From Trochalopteron elliotii (taxonomy: Eukaryota > Chordata > Aves > Passeriformes > Leiothrichidae): a DNA stretch of 64,000 nt. Made by a program: the position numbers and the translations under genes. Below, in pieces: positions 12,851 through 24,447 of the stretch. Every line of letters starts with the position of its first letter. The stretch's first letter is position 1. The DNA lies in the NCBI GenBank assembly GCA_024734555.1, contig JANPWX010020040.1, positions 1,330,241 to 1,394,240 on the forward strand, given 5' to 3'. The notes below the pieces were generated by a model. It saw only the letters and a program-made list of their open reading frames with translations, was not told the DNA's origin and searched no databases.

Positions 12851-15800
12851 CTTTTATTTAATCATCAACATCCAAAAAAAGAAATATCTTTTTTTCTCTC
12901 TCTGTTTTTTTTCCTTTTGGCCATAGCAGGAAGGGAAAATTTTTCTAAACCCCAACAACAGCAAATTGCTCTGGAGGAATGCATCATTTTTTTCAGATTG
13001 GCCTGTAATAATGTGCATTGGCTTCAATTTATTGGACTTTTACAGATGTGCAATCCAAATGGATGTTTCTTTAACTCCTGAAGTAATGTATATTTGTTTT
13101 CTCCTTGCCTATTTCTCATCTTTTCTATGGAGGTTATTTCTGGATGGAAATTGACTCGTGGTCATAAGCATTAAGAGAGTCTGAAGCTCCCCCAGGGAGC
13201 CCAGTGCAGTCATAAAGTTGTAGTACATGTAGCCATGCACACACAGAAAGAAAAGTGTTCGCAGGTGAAGAGACTCCAGGGACATGAATCTTCTTTTTTC
13301 CTTATTCTTTTGTTTGTTCCAAACCCATTTGAAGGCAGGGTGCTTTCCAGGCACATTCTAGGTAAGGACAAAGGGAAAATATCCCTTGAGGAATAAAGAA
13401 TTGATAGGTAGATATTAGCAGACTAATTAAATAATCTGGCCCTTCATATGCTATGTCCATAATAGGCCTTTTCATGAGTATCCCCACACTTTTTCTAGGA
13501 TGCATTTGCATGGATATATCTGTTGAGGTAGAGAAGGATTTTTGACGGAATAAGTGAAGATGTACTGAATTGCATCAGTTGCAAGCTTCACTAGAAAACA
13601 TCCCTCTTCCATTGTCATCTCATAATTTCCAGAGGTAAAACTTTTGAGACACCTCTTGTCCCTCTACAATTTGCCTCCCAAACATAATTTCTTTAATTTT
13701 TCTCTCATTTTGGCTGTTCAGAATGGATCCTAGTGATTATATAGGGGTTGCTATACTTTCAGGCCCTTATACACATTTCAAGAGATTCACATTTTAAATG
13801 AAGAGCTTTTATCACTGTTAGTCATCTTCAGGGAGCTCCACAGAAGAAAATCTCGGTAGGTCTGGCTTCACAGGGACAGTGACTGAACACACACAAGGAA
13901 AACCTTTTTTCCTTCATTTCAAATGGAATCTGGCAGGTTCCCTCCACTCCATTCACTGCACTTCCACTATAAGGAAAGCATGACCACAATACCCCTGTTA
14001 AAGGGTTCACCCTGTATCACAGTAAAAGGGTTAGAGTAAACTGGAAGTCAGAAAATGCTGGGGAAAGACACTAGATAGCAGAAAATAATGCTACTTCTTC
14101 CACTTGCAGTTTTCTTCCAGGAATATTCAACGTGAAAAGAGTATGAAATTTTGTAGGGATTACGGAAGGCATCACAGAAAAGCTGATATTTGAACAACAT
14201 TTCTACATCCCTGCTAGTGTCCAAATTCTTTGCAACAGGATGTCTGAAGAACCAAGAGTGCAGACCAGAGGATCTGTGCCCTTCGGTGGTCTGTTACACA
14301 TGTAAAAGGTTATGGAAGCTGGGCAGTCCCTGTCTAAGAGCTGCACAGCAAATTGTAGCATACACACACCCACACACACAGAGATTCCTGAATGGCTTAA
14401 AATCTCCTGTCAGTTGGGAACTCTTAGTGAAGACAGACCTCACTGCTCCTTGTTCTGTGCCTTTAATCTTCCGTTTTGCTCATTCTGCTCTTTAATCATC
14501 AGACGACTTCTGACAGTAATTGTGGATGTCCCTGGATAGCTCAGTAATAAATGTATCCTGAACAAACATGCCTGTCAGACTCTATTTAGCCTAGAGCATC
14601 AAGTTTATGACCTCATGAAAGAGATTCTTTCTTAAGTTCTCTAAACAACTCTCAAAGTTAATCTCTACCTGTACTAATCACTAACTATTTTTTGCCATTT
14701 CCCTCAAGAATTAGAGATAGCACCCTGCAAATTACATTGGTCCCAAACTTTGGACCACAGGCATAATCTCTATGTCCAAGTCTTAATGATTGCATTGCAT
14801 CTTGTCACTTCAAGTCTGTCTTTTGGGAAGACCAGTAGCAACAAAACAATATTGCAGGATATTGTTAATATAAATACACTTCTCCCTTTAAAGATTGCTG
14901 TTGCAGGAGCATGAGGACAAGCTCTTTTTCTGTATTCACCTTTGAACATAGTACATCTGCTGTGAGAGTTTCACAGAGTAAAGAAGTGGAATTGGAGAGG
15001 GGTTTCTTTCATTGTTAATTATTTGTGCTTCTGGTCTAGTGACCTAAACTATACTTAGCTCCCCATCAAAACCAAAACCTGAAAATTAAATGGACTGGAA
15101 TGGAAAGGTGGTCTCTGTGTAACTCTCTGGATTCTGTTTCACAGGATGCAATCCTCCTCGATTTCCAAAACCAATTTTCTGCCATCATCTTATGAAGGTA
15201 GAGGTCATCCTGTGAAATGTGATAGCTCACCAGTTTTTATAAAAGAATGTGCCCTTCCTCATGAAAGCAGGGTTCATTAAATCATGCAGCTGATCAGATT
15301 GCTGAAGCCTTGATTGGCTGGCAGCCAGTGTGAAAAAATCCATGGGGAAGAGGCACATGGCACCATCCAAATAGGCTGGACCTGAACTAGGGTATTTTAA
15401 TCACACTGCTTTAGAGAGGAAAGAGGAATCTCAAAGAAGGGCAGTATGGGAGTTTTATCGACTTTTATGGTCAACAGGAGATGGGAAATAATCATCCAGC
15501 CACATCTGAGTTCCTCATTTAGCATTTATTCCCAGGCATCACTTTACCACTAATCAGAGTTCAAAAATAATTCACAAGCTACCTCTGCCCTTGTTGCACA
15601 TCTTCTCTCCACAGTGTCCTTACAGAAGCTGGCAAAAAGCTGTTTGGAGCTGGTACCAGAAGGCAGCTGCTTCTGGAGCAGGGCATAGCAACAATGAGCA
15701 ACACTTCCTACAGGACAGAAAACCCAGTAAATTTTCAGAGCAGGTCTAAGACAAGCGTCAGGCAAAATGATGCTCTGGACTAGCAGATGGGACAAAAATC

Positions 15801-16477
15801 CTTGTGTGTGCTGGGTAGAACAGGGAAAAGTGTGCTGGAACAAGTGAGATTAGGAAACTATAGCTCATGTTAGAACTGGACATCAGGGTTAGATGTCCCA
15901 AATGTCAGATGACTTAGAGTGAGTGTTATCTTGAGTTACGGGGCTAATTTTTTCCACAGATTTCACGTGAAATGAAAATGGACTGAAAATTAAGCAACAC
16001 TAATTTCTTTTTCAAGGTGTTCAAATAAAATTCAGAGCCATAACTGATGACTCAAAGACTAACCAGGTCTGAATAAAGAACCAAGAGGCTATCTGTCTGG
16101 GATTTGCAAGGCATGGAAAGCCTGCACCTAAGGATAAAGATAGCATAAGTGCACCAGTTTTCATCACACGTCTGGGACTCTGAGACAAAATATGCTGGGG
16201 ATTTTCTTTATATCAGCCAAGAAGATGGGAGCTGGCAGAGCATCCTCAATTGAATCACCCATTCCTCAGGCTTTAGAGTTTTGCATAGTTCAGATGAACA
16301 ACCATTCTTCTGGCTTTAACCCTTAACACTATATTTTGTAGGGAAACTGTTACATACGCTATTAATGCTTTGGGGTTTTGCCTCTGCTAGGAGATGTTTT
16401 CCACTGATTTTGTGAAAAATGGATACATGCAGATCCTCTGTTCACTCTCAGACTTAAAATTTGAAAATATGGGTGGT
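12851..16477. other. Unique noncoding DNA, no gene recognised
   Basis: No repeat family is recognised with confidence. T-rich tracts lie around 12888-12915. Short frames at 14190-14495 plus and 15550-15843 minus have no recognisable domain or splice context. Confidence 0.6.
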
Positions 16478-16527
16478 GTTATCAGCTATCTATAAACAAA
16501 CAGAAGTTATCAGTATCTATAAACAAG
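16478..16527. repeat. Imperfect 28-bp tandem duplication
   Basis: Two adjacent copies of a unit starting GTTATCAG(C)TATCTATAAACA, at 16478-16505 and 16506-16527. The second copy lacks one C and is slightly shortened. The high identity suggests a relatively recent local duplication. Confidence 0.85.
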
Positions 16528-16554
16528 TAATGCATTGTTTTACATCCATCCATT

Positions 16555-16650
16555 TTTAAAAGAGGGAAACTGAGGCACAGAAAGATTTAGACAAAGGAAT
16601 AGGACTGAAAGACAAGAATCTCTGATGGCTGATAAGAGCTGCCAAAGGGT
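16555..16650 (-). repeat. Old CORE-SINE/MIR-like fragment
   Basis: 'gagggaaactgaggcacaga' followed by 'aagatttagacaaaggaata' matches the reverse complement of the best-kept block of MIR-type SINEs (reverse of TGTGCCTCAGTTTCC). The rest is decayed. Confidence 0.65.
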
Positions 16651-18362
16651 CCTCTTTAACTAAAATGAAAACTGCAGATTCAGAGTAGCTGACCCTTCAT
16701 TCATGGGAATCAGTACATTCCTACCCTAGGGTGAGGCATTCAAAGGCCAAATGCCTTGCTCACCAAGTGTTGTCTGAGAAGTTTTTCAGCTCTTTGGAGA
16801 ATATTGATATTGATTGTAGAAAACAAGCGTTAATCCGGAGAGACAGACAAACACATATAAATAAAGTGCATTTGAGTTTAAAGAAAAAAGTTAGCATCAT
16901 GCCATTGAACTATTGACAATGCTGTCACAAATATCATCTTGTCTCAGTGTAAATAAACAAGCTTAGTGCTGTTATTTTAGAATAAAAGGCCGGAATAGGG
17001 TTTGTATTGACTTTCTAATACCCACTCAAGAGTTGGAAGAAGAAAATTAAAGATAATAAAGTAAAAGTGCAAACCGTGAAAGTGGAGACAGCTGGTGCAT
17101 AGTAAACTGCAAATCTGAGTCCTCTTCAGTTCAGGAAACCAATTGTGCAACTCAGTAAAGGTCAGCAGCAGAGATAAGTTGAGCTTGTCAGTGAATCCCC
17201 TTCTATATTTGGAAGGATGACCCCTGCAGGGTGATACAATCTTAGTCTGCACTGATTCAAAGACTTGTACTCATGTCCTACCCTTTGTGCATACACTTGA
17301 GAGCTCGGTGGTGTTCCTGGGCGCTGCCATGTTCATCTGAAGTTGGCTGCTCTTGGGTAGCTTATTCAATCCACTGGGCAGCAGTGATAGTGTAAACTGG
17401 TAATGCCATCTTAACTCTGTTCAGTGACAGGGATATTTAATATTTATAACTCCCTACAATATAATCAGGTGTGATCCCAAGCCCTCTGCATTTGCCTTTC
17501 TTACAAAAACTTGCACTGATGACACTTGGTATCTTTTTTGGAACTCATCACTCTGTGTCTTGGTTAAATTCAGGCCTTTTTCTGGGCAAGGGCTGTTCCT
17601 AGAATAACATCATCATCTTTATCAGGTTCTTCTTAGAGCTTCTTTTATTTTCCAAGCTTCTGTGATGCTTTTGTGGACTTTGTCACTTCCTTTTTTCATC
17701 CTAAATGAAAGAGGATTGAAGGATTTAAAAAGATAGGAGAGGACTGAAAAGAGAAATCTGATCCCCCTAGTCCAGTAGTCCTCTCAAGATGGACAACTGT
17801 TTTGTCCTTTGGCTCATCTCAGCATCCTTTGGGAAAACTGAATGTTAGACCTCAAGGCCCAAGATGCTTCCTTTAGGGATGGCAGACCATGTGTAAGAGG
17901 CCACACCTTCCACTTGACAAGTAAAGTATTGCTAAGGGAGTGAAGTTAAAGGTGAATAAGTGGTGATAGTTGGAGGGGTGAAAAGAGATTGCATAAGGGG
18001 CTGACAACATGATGAGGATTTTGAATGATGCTGAATTTTATGGAGATGACAATGTGAGGAAGAACTTTATTTATGAAGGGCAGTTGAGGAAGATATTGAC
18101 AACACTAATGACTGTAAGCTGCTGCTCTGCCATCTCTGCCTAAACATCCCTACATCCAAGCAACCAAGGGATCAACAAGGCTTTCCATTACCATGACTTC
18201 TACACATGATTTTGAATCAAATCAAAACATCCTCTAGATATGAAGTATTTCAGACCTCAGGTTCTGCCTTGTGCAGGTCCCTGAGTTTTCAATGACGTTG
18301 CCTTGTAACATCCAGCATATCAAACTTGTACAATTAGAGGGTGCAATGGCCCGTGAGTTGTT
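16651..18362. other. Unique noncoding DNA, no gene recognised
   Basis: Open frames are short (the longest here is 91 codons at 16977-17252 minus) and carry no recognised motif. No interspersed repeat could be named. Confidence 0.6.
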
Positions 18363-18387
18363 GAATTCATGCAAAGAATTCATGCAA
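18363..18387. repeat. Two tandem copies of a 13-bp unit
   Basis: GAATTCATGCAA occurs at 18363-18374 and again at 18376-18387, separated by one A. Each copy contains an ATGCAA core of the octamer or C/EBP half-site type. Confidence 0.9.
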
Positions 18388-18974
18388 TCATTTAGTTTGA
18401 ATCAGGTTGGTTACTGTGTCCAAATAATCCCATTTAAATAGGTTTCTTTGACATTCCTTCCCAAGTTCTTTTGAGTTGGAGAGTCAAATGTGAGGCAGGG
18501 AGGATTTATTTGTTTTGGTTTCTATTTCAAGGGAGAAAATGTGGATGGAAAACTCAGAAAATCCAGCTCTATACAGAAGCTGCAACTCCTTAATCAGAAA
18601 AGAGAGGGAGCTGCAATTGTATGGATAAGCTCTGGTGTCCTGTACTGGGTGTATAAAGCAAAGGACTGACACAAGTAGTGATACAAGTAGCACACTTCCA
18701 ACTTTTGCACTTCTTCCTTGGAGGTTTGATGGCAGGAGTAGCCTTTGAGACTTCTTCCTGGCTTCACAAACAATGCTGAATTTCACATAGTGACTCTTGC
18801 CTCTGTCCCACAGCGTATGGGTCAGCCAGAGGTATCTAATTGCTTTGAAAAGTCTCATAGCAAGGGAGAGGTTTTCCCATCCCTAGCCTCAATAGTTAAT
18901 TACCCTTGCTGGTTAGTTATGCTCACTAATTCTCTTCAGTGACAACAAGGTGTCTATAGGGGTTTTTTTTCCTA
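18388..18974. other. Unique DNA with an unidentified 124-codon minus frame
   Basis: The minus-strand frame 18484-18858 encodes 124 residues with no domain I recognise. It lacks a poly-A signal or splice context that would support it. I treat it as a chance frame. Confidence 0.5.
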
Positions 18975-19030
18975 CTGAGTTTAGTTTCTCTGAGCCTCAG
19001 ATTCACCTTTATTAAAGTGGAAATAATAAA
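18975..19030 (+). repeat. Old CORE-SINE/MIR-like fragment
   Basis: 'tctctgagcctcagattcac' followed by 'ctttattaaagtggaaataataa' matches the plus-strand MIR block 'cctcagtttcctcatctgtaaaatgggaataataa'. It is short and diverged. Confidence 0.55.
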
Positions 19031-19433
19031 CAAAGAGCCAGATCATTCCCCAGTATAGATTAACAACACTGAGCACAGAAACACCTTTCCTACTTATTTA
19101 GTTGGCGGTTAGAGTCCTTTGAAAATCCTGTCTATGCCACTCTGTACTTTTGCTGGGCAGGATGCAAAAGTCCTGAATATGACATTGCCTATGAAATGAT
19201 GAAGCCCACTATCTCTGCAGCATTGTTCTTACAAGCCTGTATCATATCAATAAAAGATTATCTGATTTCAGGAATGAAAAAAATAAAAATTAAGGAGAAA
19301 AGGATTGGGAATCATTCACAGCAGGTCATTTTGGTTGGACTGCAATCAGCTTGCCAGGCTTAATAAGACAGGTATTTGAAAGAGTATTGATCTCAGTTCT
19401 TTTCTCTCTTTAATTTCATTTTTTGTATTTGTT
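19031..19433. other. Unique DNA, nothing recognised
   Basis: No gene, named repeat or striking motif seen. Confidence 0.6.
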
Positions 19434-19477
19434 TATACTTATACTTATTAAATAAGTATACTTATACTTATTAAATA
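19434..19477. repeat. Nested direct and inverted repeat
   Basis: A 21-bp unit beginning TATACTTATACTTATT is present twice without mismatch, at 19434-19454 and 19457-19477. Across the junction, 19441-19459 is a perfect inverted repeat, ATACTTATT and AATAAGTAT around a single A. The strand can therefore fold or slip in two ways. Confidence 0.95.
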
Positions 19478-19899
19478 TTAAGTTCCTTGTATCTTGCCTA
19501 CTGGTAACATGCAGCCTCCAGCTTGTGTGTCCGTTGCTCCTTGAAAGTTCTGTAAAATTTCTGCAGCTTTTGGGCCAGCATCCATTTCTGTTTGGCAGGT
19601 AAGGTCTTAGTTCATCTTTCCTCCCTGTTTTAGGTTTGTGTTAGGGTTGATTAATTAAACCTCAGTTTAATTCACAAGACCAATGCAATTTCCTCACTAC
19701 ATTTTCACTCTGAAAGATTTTTACAATGAGAATCCTGCCTTGGTCCTGTGGTTTCTTTGCCTTTTTGTGCATGCATGGGCACAGCACCACCATTTGCTTT
19801 CTGGTGGCAATTCCAGGTGCTCTCTGCAAGTGGTTTGTGGTTCCCAGGCAACATACTCACACCTGATAAGGTGCAGTAGCTCTTGATCTGCAGATTCTG
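19478..19899. other. Unique DNA, nothing recognised
   Basis: Several overlapping short frames between 19683 and 19980 on both strands. None shows a known domain. Confidence 0.55.
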
Positions 19900-20035
19900 A
19901 CAGGCTGTACAGAGAAGATGAGAAGGGAAACAAAGGCACAGAGGTGAAAATGACTTTTCCCAGGTCATATTGCTGACCATGTTAGAGCCTGCCTAGACCC
20001 CAGTGCTCTCAGTCACTCTCTGGAGAATTATCTCC
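19900..20035 (-). repeat. CORE-SINE/MIR-like fragment, fairly well kept
   Basis: In order on the plus strand: 'gaaacaaaggcacagaggtg', 'aaaatgacttttcccaggtc', 'atattgctgaccatgttaga', 'gcctgcctagaccccagtgc', 'tctcagtcactct'. This follows the reverse-complement MIR plan (gaaactgaggcacagagagg / tgacttgcccaggtcacacagc / agagcctggactagaac / cagtcc). It is the longest and clearest old SINE in the window. Confidence 0.75.
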
Positions 20036-20507
20036 AGCACCAGAAAACCTTTCCAGGGTGATTTAAAAGAACGTGATTTTAACCAAGCTCAAAGCCCAGT
20101 AGTCTAATGAATCTTCTCCCAACAACTGGCATGCACATAATTCATCTCATTTTTTCAGGATTTTGTGACTAATACAAGAGCTGTTCGCCCTAACCTGCCT
20201 GTATGATTCATCTGTATTTTGTATGGCTTTTGGTACTCAAATTGTAACTCTCAAGTGCAAGGGGTAAAAACAAAATTAAAAAGTGATATCTGACAGCAGA
20301 TGGAGATTTGATAATATGAAGAATAATTCTTACTGGATCTTGTTCCAAGTTGTATCAGTGTTGGAGATGGTTAGACTTGGGCCAAAAATAGCAAAGACAT
20401 TGAAATAAGAATTCAGAACTGAATAGTGATTTTTGATTTGGGTTTGTTGGTGTTTTGGCTTTTTTAGTTTGGCTGGGTTTATATCCAGTATTTCAGATAT
20501 TGTGCTA
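20036..20507. other. Unique DNA, nothing recognised
   Basis: No gene or named repeat seen up to the CR1 fragment that follows. Confidence 0.55.
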
Positions 20508-20800
20508 GAATAGATTCAGAGATCATAGAACTGGTTTAGGTTAAAAAAAAAATTAAAATAATTGAGTCCAACTCGTAATCCAGCACTGCCAATTCCATCA
20601 TTAAAACATTTCCCTGAGCACCACATCTACACATCTTTTAAATACCCCCAGGCATGGTGACTCCTGAACTTTCCTGAGCTTTCCTAAGAAGGCATGCTTC
20701 ACAATCTTTTACATTAAATAATTTCTTCCTGATGTCCAAATCAACCTTCCCTTCCCCAGCTCCGTCGCCCTCCTCTGCACATCCTCCAGTACCCCAAATA
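20508..20800 (-). mobile_element. CR1 LINE 3' end with internal deletion
   Basis: CR1 is the main non-LTR retrotransposon of birds. From left to right the plus strand shows the reverse-complement 3' end: 'gatcatagaactggtttagg', 'gagtccaactcgtaatccag', 'cactgccaattccatcatta', 'cacatctacacatcttttaa', 'ggcatggtgactcctgaact', 'aataatttcttcctgatgtc'. It then jumps to 'gtcgccctcctctgcacatc' and 'ctccagtacccc', a part that lies a few hundred bases further inside normal copies. The fragment therefore lacks an internal segment as well as its 5' part. It is noncoding. Confidence 0.93.
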
Positions 20801-21649
20801 ATACAAAGAGGCAGACAGTTTAATTCCAGCATGAATTAAACCTTGTTTCATTTTCAGATTTGGGGTCTGTCCACAATGAGGGACTACAGGTCAGATAGAA
20901 ACAAGGTAGTCCAAAGGAAAGACTGACTTAGAGCTGTACCTCCTTCTCTACCTGATTTTTGTTTTTTTCATCACATCCAATCCTTGAATATGTTTAAAGT
21001 TTCCCTGTCACTTTCCTTCCTTAGCCAAATAAATCACCACTTCTTTGTTTATTTAATCAGTTAGATAGGATGATTAAAAATTAAAATATATGAGGAGTCT
21101 ATTCTACTTGAAAGTTCTGGGTTTTTTCTTTATACCCTGCTACCATAAGGTGTTGGGTTAAAGGAATGTAATGGCAACTGCATGATTTTAAATGCTTCCT
21201 TTTGTTTAGGAGATATTTATGAACACTGCTTTGTTTCAGTGTTATTTATATTTATCATTATTATTACTAATAATATTAACCAAAGAAGGTCAGTGTGATT
21301 TTGATTCAAGTGTTTCACTCTATGGGAAAGTCAAACTCTAATCAGGCTGAAAGCTGAGATATAGGAAAACACAATTTAAACACTGTGACTTTTTTCTTAC
21401 TGAGTAAAAAGCTGTCCACTCCAAATAGGAACATTGAGCTCAGCTTTGCTATCCTCCACCAGCTGCCCTTTCCAATAATGGCTCCACGACTGGTAGTTAG
21501 CAGAAGGAATTTTATTTAGGAATTATATTTTGATAAGATTTCAGACTACTTAAAAAAAAAAAAACAAATTTCCCAAATGACAGGCTAAGTAGGTGGTTAA
21601 CCAGCTCCAAAGCACAGATCTAAAGCAAAACGCATTTTCAGAGAAACTG
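20801..21649. other. Unique A/T-rich DNA
   Basis: Holds an A/T patch with ATT/AAT repeats near 21243-21280 and an A run at 21552-21564. No gene recognised. Confidence 0.6.
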
Positions 21650-21930
21650 CACAATGTAAGCCCTTGGGGGACGCGCTCAAGTAAAACGAAATGGGGTTTG
21701 CAAATTCATTGAAATTAGGTGAAGCATTCGAGAACCATCACCATTTAAAGATATTGATGAGCCCTTGTCTGCGCATGCAAGTCCACAGCATTAATCATTC
21801 ACACAGACAGGAACGGACTGTAGTTTTCAAACAAGATTTGCCAAGGGTTCTTGGGCAATTTGGAAGATGCGTTTTTGTAGCTGGCGCTGAATATATTGGG
21901 TCAAAGGTGAAGGTGTGGCTCTTCCTACAC
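21650..21930. promoter_or_regulatory. Candidate regulatory element with NRF1-like and DR1-like sites
   Basis: CpG dinucleotides, rare nearby, cluster here ('gggacgcgctc', 'aaaacgaaatg', 'gcattcgag', 'ctgcgcatgc', 'ggaacggac', 'agatgcg', 'ctggcgctg'). TGCGCATGCA at 21770-21779 matches most of the NRF1 consensus. GGGTCAAAGGTGA at 21898-21910 is a direct repeat with 1-bp spacing of the type bound by RXR heterodimers, COUP-TF or HNF4, and is followed by a T-box half site, AGGTGTG. The retained CpGs and intact motifs suggest constraint. Function is inferred. Confidence 0.4.
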
Positions 21931-23940
21931 CCTATTCCTGCAGTGCATCTCTCCCACTCCTCAGGCAGCCCTGTTTGCAGCTGACACTGGCTGGCTCCTG
22001 GGATTTCAGTCAATCCTGGCACCTACCTGTGCCAGCGCTGAGGTTAAAATGCCAGTGTGAACCCAACCTCTCCAGAGCAAGTCATGCCCCTCTTCTTCCT
22101 GCCCATGCCTCAGTTTCCTAAACTAAGCAAAGTATAAGAGATATGTGTTGATTTTTCTTGTAGAGTTGTCACACAAGAGAGGGAAAAGAATTTTTTTTGA
22201 AGTATAAAATTAACAAAAAAATTCAATTGGATTTCATTTACTATTGGATTTGTGGGAAGTCCAGACCAGTTGTTATGTTTGGAGATTTCAACCCCAGCAT
22301 GAAATTTTTGGTTTCTTCCTCTCCCATCATTAAGGTCTGATCCTGACACTTTTTACTAGCAAGAGTAAACAGTGCCCTTTGAAACTGTCAGAATGATTGG
22401 CACATAAAAACGCCACGTTACATAGGGTATTGGGAGTGAATAAAGATTTCAGGCTCAGTTTACAAAAGGTTGCAGTAAAGACGGCTCAGTGAGAGGTGCC
22501 TGCTCCCATCCTTCAACCCCTGACTGCCCCAGAGTGCAGGTCTGCACCCTCAGCACTAGTGTCCTTCAGATAAACTGTTGTCCAGAGCTCCCTTGTCCTA
22601 CCTGTCTCTGGTGGCTGCTGCTCAAAAGAAACTTAAAAATATCCCAGTGTAACATTCCCAGAAGAGATGTGACCTCAACGTCTTTACTCCTCTCGCTGCA
22701 ACACAAGGCCCAGATGTGAGCTGCGCACATGATTCCCAGGGTTTAACTATTCAGGGGCAGATTGTGTCCTTGGTTGACTGGCTCTGCAACAACAACCCTC
22801 CTGTCCACCACTACTGTCACCAAACACCACTCCATGCAGTGGTCTGAGTGGTGATCCATGGGATGAAGCTTATGATCAAAGCTAGGGGCTTTCTGACACC
22901 CATTTGAAGATCCTCTGCATTGCAGATGCATTGAGATGTTGCCTGACTACAAGGTCTGGACTTCCTTCTGTGCACAATTATAAAAAGAGTATGCTGAGGG
23001 TGTATACCAGGTAACTCAGCATTGGCCTAAATCCTAATCCTTACCTCTGTGACTTCTGCACACTACCTTTGTTCCATCCTGTATTTCTAACTGTTCCACT
23101 CACACAGCTCTTCCTCAGCATGGCTGAGCTCTGGAGCAGAAAACAAAGATAAGGGATATCTCATGTTCAGTTCTCCCTTTCACCATGCAGTGCTGCAACC
23201 TATCAGTACTGGATTTAGACTAGTAAATTTACACCTTTAAAGTCCTGCTTTGGTGTAGCAGCTCTCTACTACTGGTAAAATGCAGCAAGGCCATCTTAAA
23301 GGTAGTCACTGAGCCCCCTATTTTTTCCCAAATTCTAAGATCCCTTCCTTTCTCCCTCCTCCCTCAGTCAAGGGGAAGGGTGTCTGTCTCAAGAACCACA
23401 GCAGTTGGCTGTTCATTCACAGATTAACTGCTCCAGCTCTCTGCTCTATTACTATTCATATTTGTTTCCCCATCCCATCAGGCAGTAATCCAGTAATAGG
23501 TGTCAGCTGGTTAGCAGAATCATTTGGGAAAAGTTGGGAGACACTTAACAGACTTCCCCTTCCCATTGCCAGCCCCCTGCTACTAATTCAAATAGTCCGC
23601 AAAGCACTAGGGGGTTTATTTTAGCTTCCTTTCTCTTTGTCTTTGTCTGTTTTCTTGGTTTTGTTGTGGGTTTGGATTTTTTCTGGTTTGATTTTTCATT
23701 TTTTTCCTCCTGGACCCAGCTGCGTCTCTGCAAATTCGATCTCCAAAATGGAAGCTTGGCTGAGCTGGAAGCTGTCATCACCAATGGTTAGTAGCTGGCT
23801 GCAGCCACTTCCCAGGGAAGAGGGAAGATGAGTCCCTAGGCATCATGGCAGCATGAAAAGTGACTACATGTAAATACTTCAGCACATGATTTCTTTTCCA
23901 TTACTTTGATTCAAATCTCCCTGAATCCTCAGCTGAGTTA
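21931..23940. other. Unique DNA with a T/G-rich tract
   Basis: 'catgcctcagtttccta' at about 22105-22121 is a faint match to a MIR-type SINE on the plus strand. A T- and TTTG-rich tract covers about 23620-23710; the Lys-rich minus frame 23545-23784 is a by-product of it. No gene recognised. Confidence 0.55.
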
Positions 23941-24447
23941 ATGCAGTTAGTAGGTTATGGGTGCTGCATGTGTATGCCATTGGATTTGAGTCCTTCACAC
24001 AATTGGTTGGTAAATAATTTAGTACCAGTTTCGCCTGGAACAGAACCTGAAAATAGCCAGGCTGTTTATAGCTCCTGCTTTCTCTCTTCCCACTTTTGTC
24101 CCTTCACAAGCACTAGGGGGTTTTTTGTGAAAGCACAGCCTGGCAGAGGCTGCCATTTTACATGTCACAGCTTCCTCCTGTCCCTGCTCATCCAGAGATC
24201 TCGTAATTTATTTTCTAGAAGAGAAGGGAAAGGAGGAGCGGGGTCAGGCCAGAGAGCTGGAGCTACACACACAATAAAGCAACTGAATACTCCTGCCTTG
24301 GGATCTGCAAGTAAGAATTTGCCCAAATTTCTGCCACCAAACTCAGTTTTTCCTTCACATCTGGTGCTTTCGATACAGTGGTGTATTAATTTATTTGAGA
24401 TTCCTGAACATCTTAAATTCTGCTTAAGGTCGACATGGCAAAGGTAG
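23941..24447 (+). other. Longest open frame in the window (168 codons), not recognised
   Basis: The frame starts with ATG and runs 168 codons. It has scattered Cys and Ser, no hydrophobic leader, no repeat and no domain I know. An overlapping minus frame (24165-24572, 135 codons) covers much of the same DNA. With 64 kb and six frames, one frame of this size is expected by chance, so I do not call it a gene. Confidence 0.3.

Noticed and set aside
18484..18858. 124-codon minus frame
   Set aside because: No recognisable domain or gene signals.
23545..23784. Lys-rich minus frame resembling a nuclear localisation region
   Set aside because: The composition comes from a T/TTTG-rich low-complexity tract.
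23941..24447. 168-codon plus frame as a gene
   Set aside because: No known domain, a competing frame on the other strand, and a size that chance alone can produce in six frames over 64 kb.
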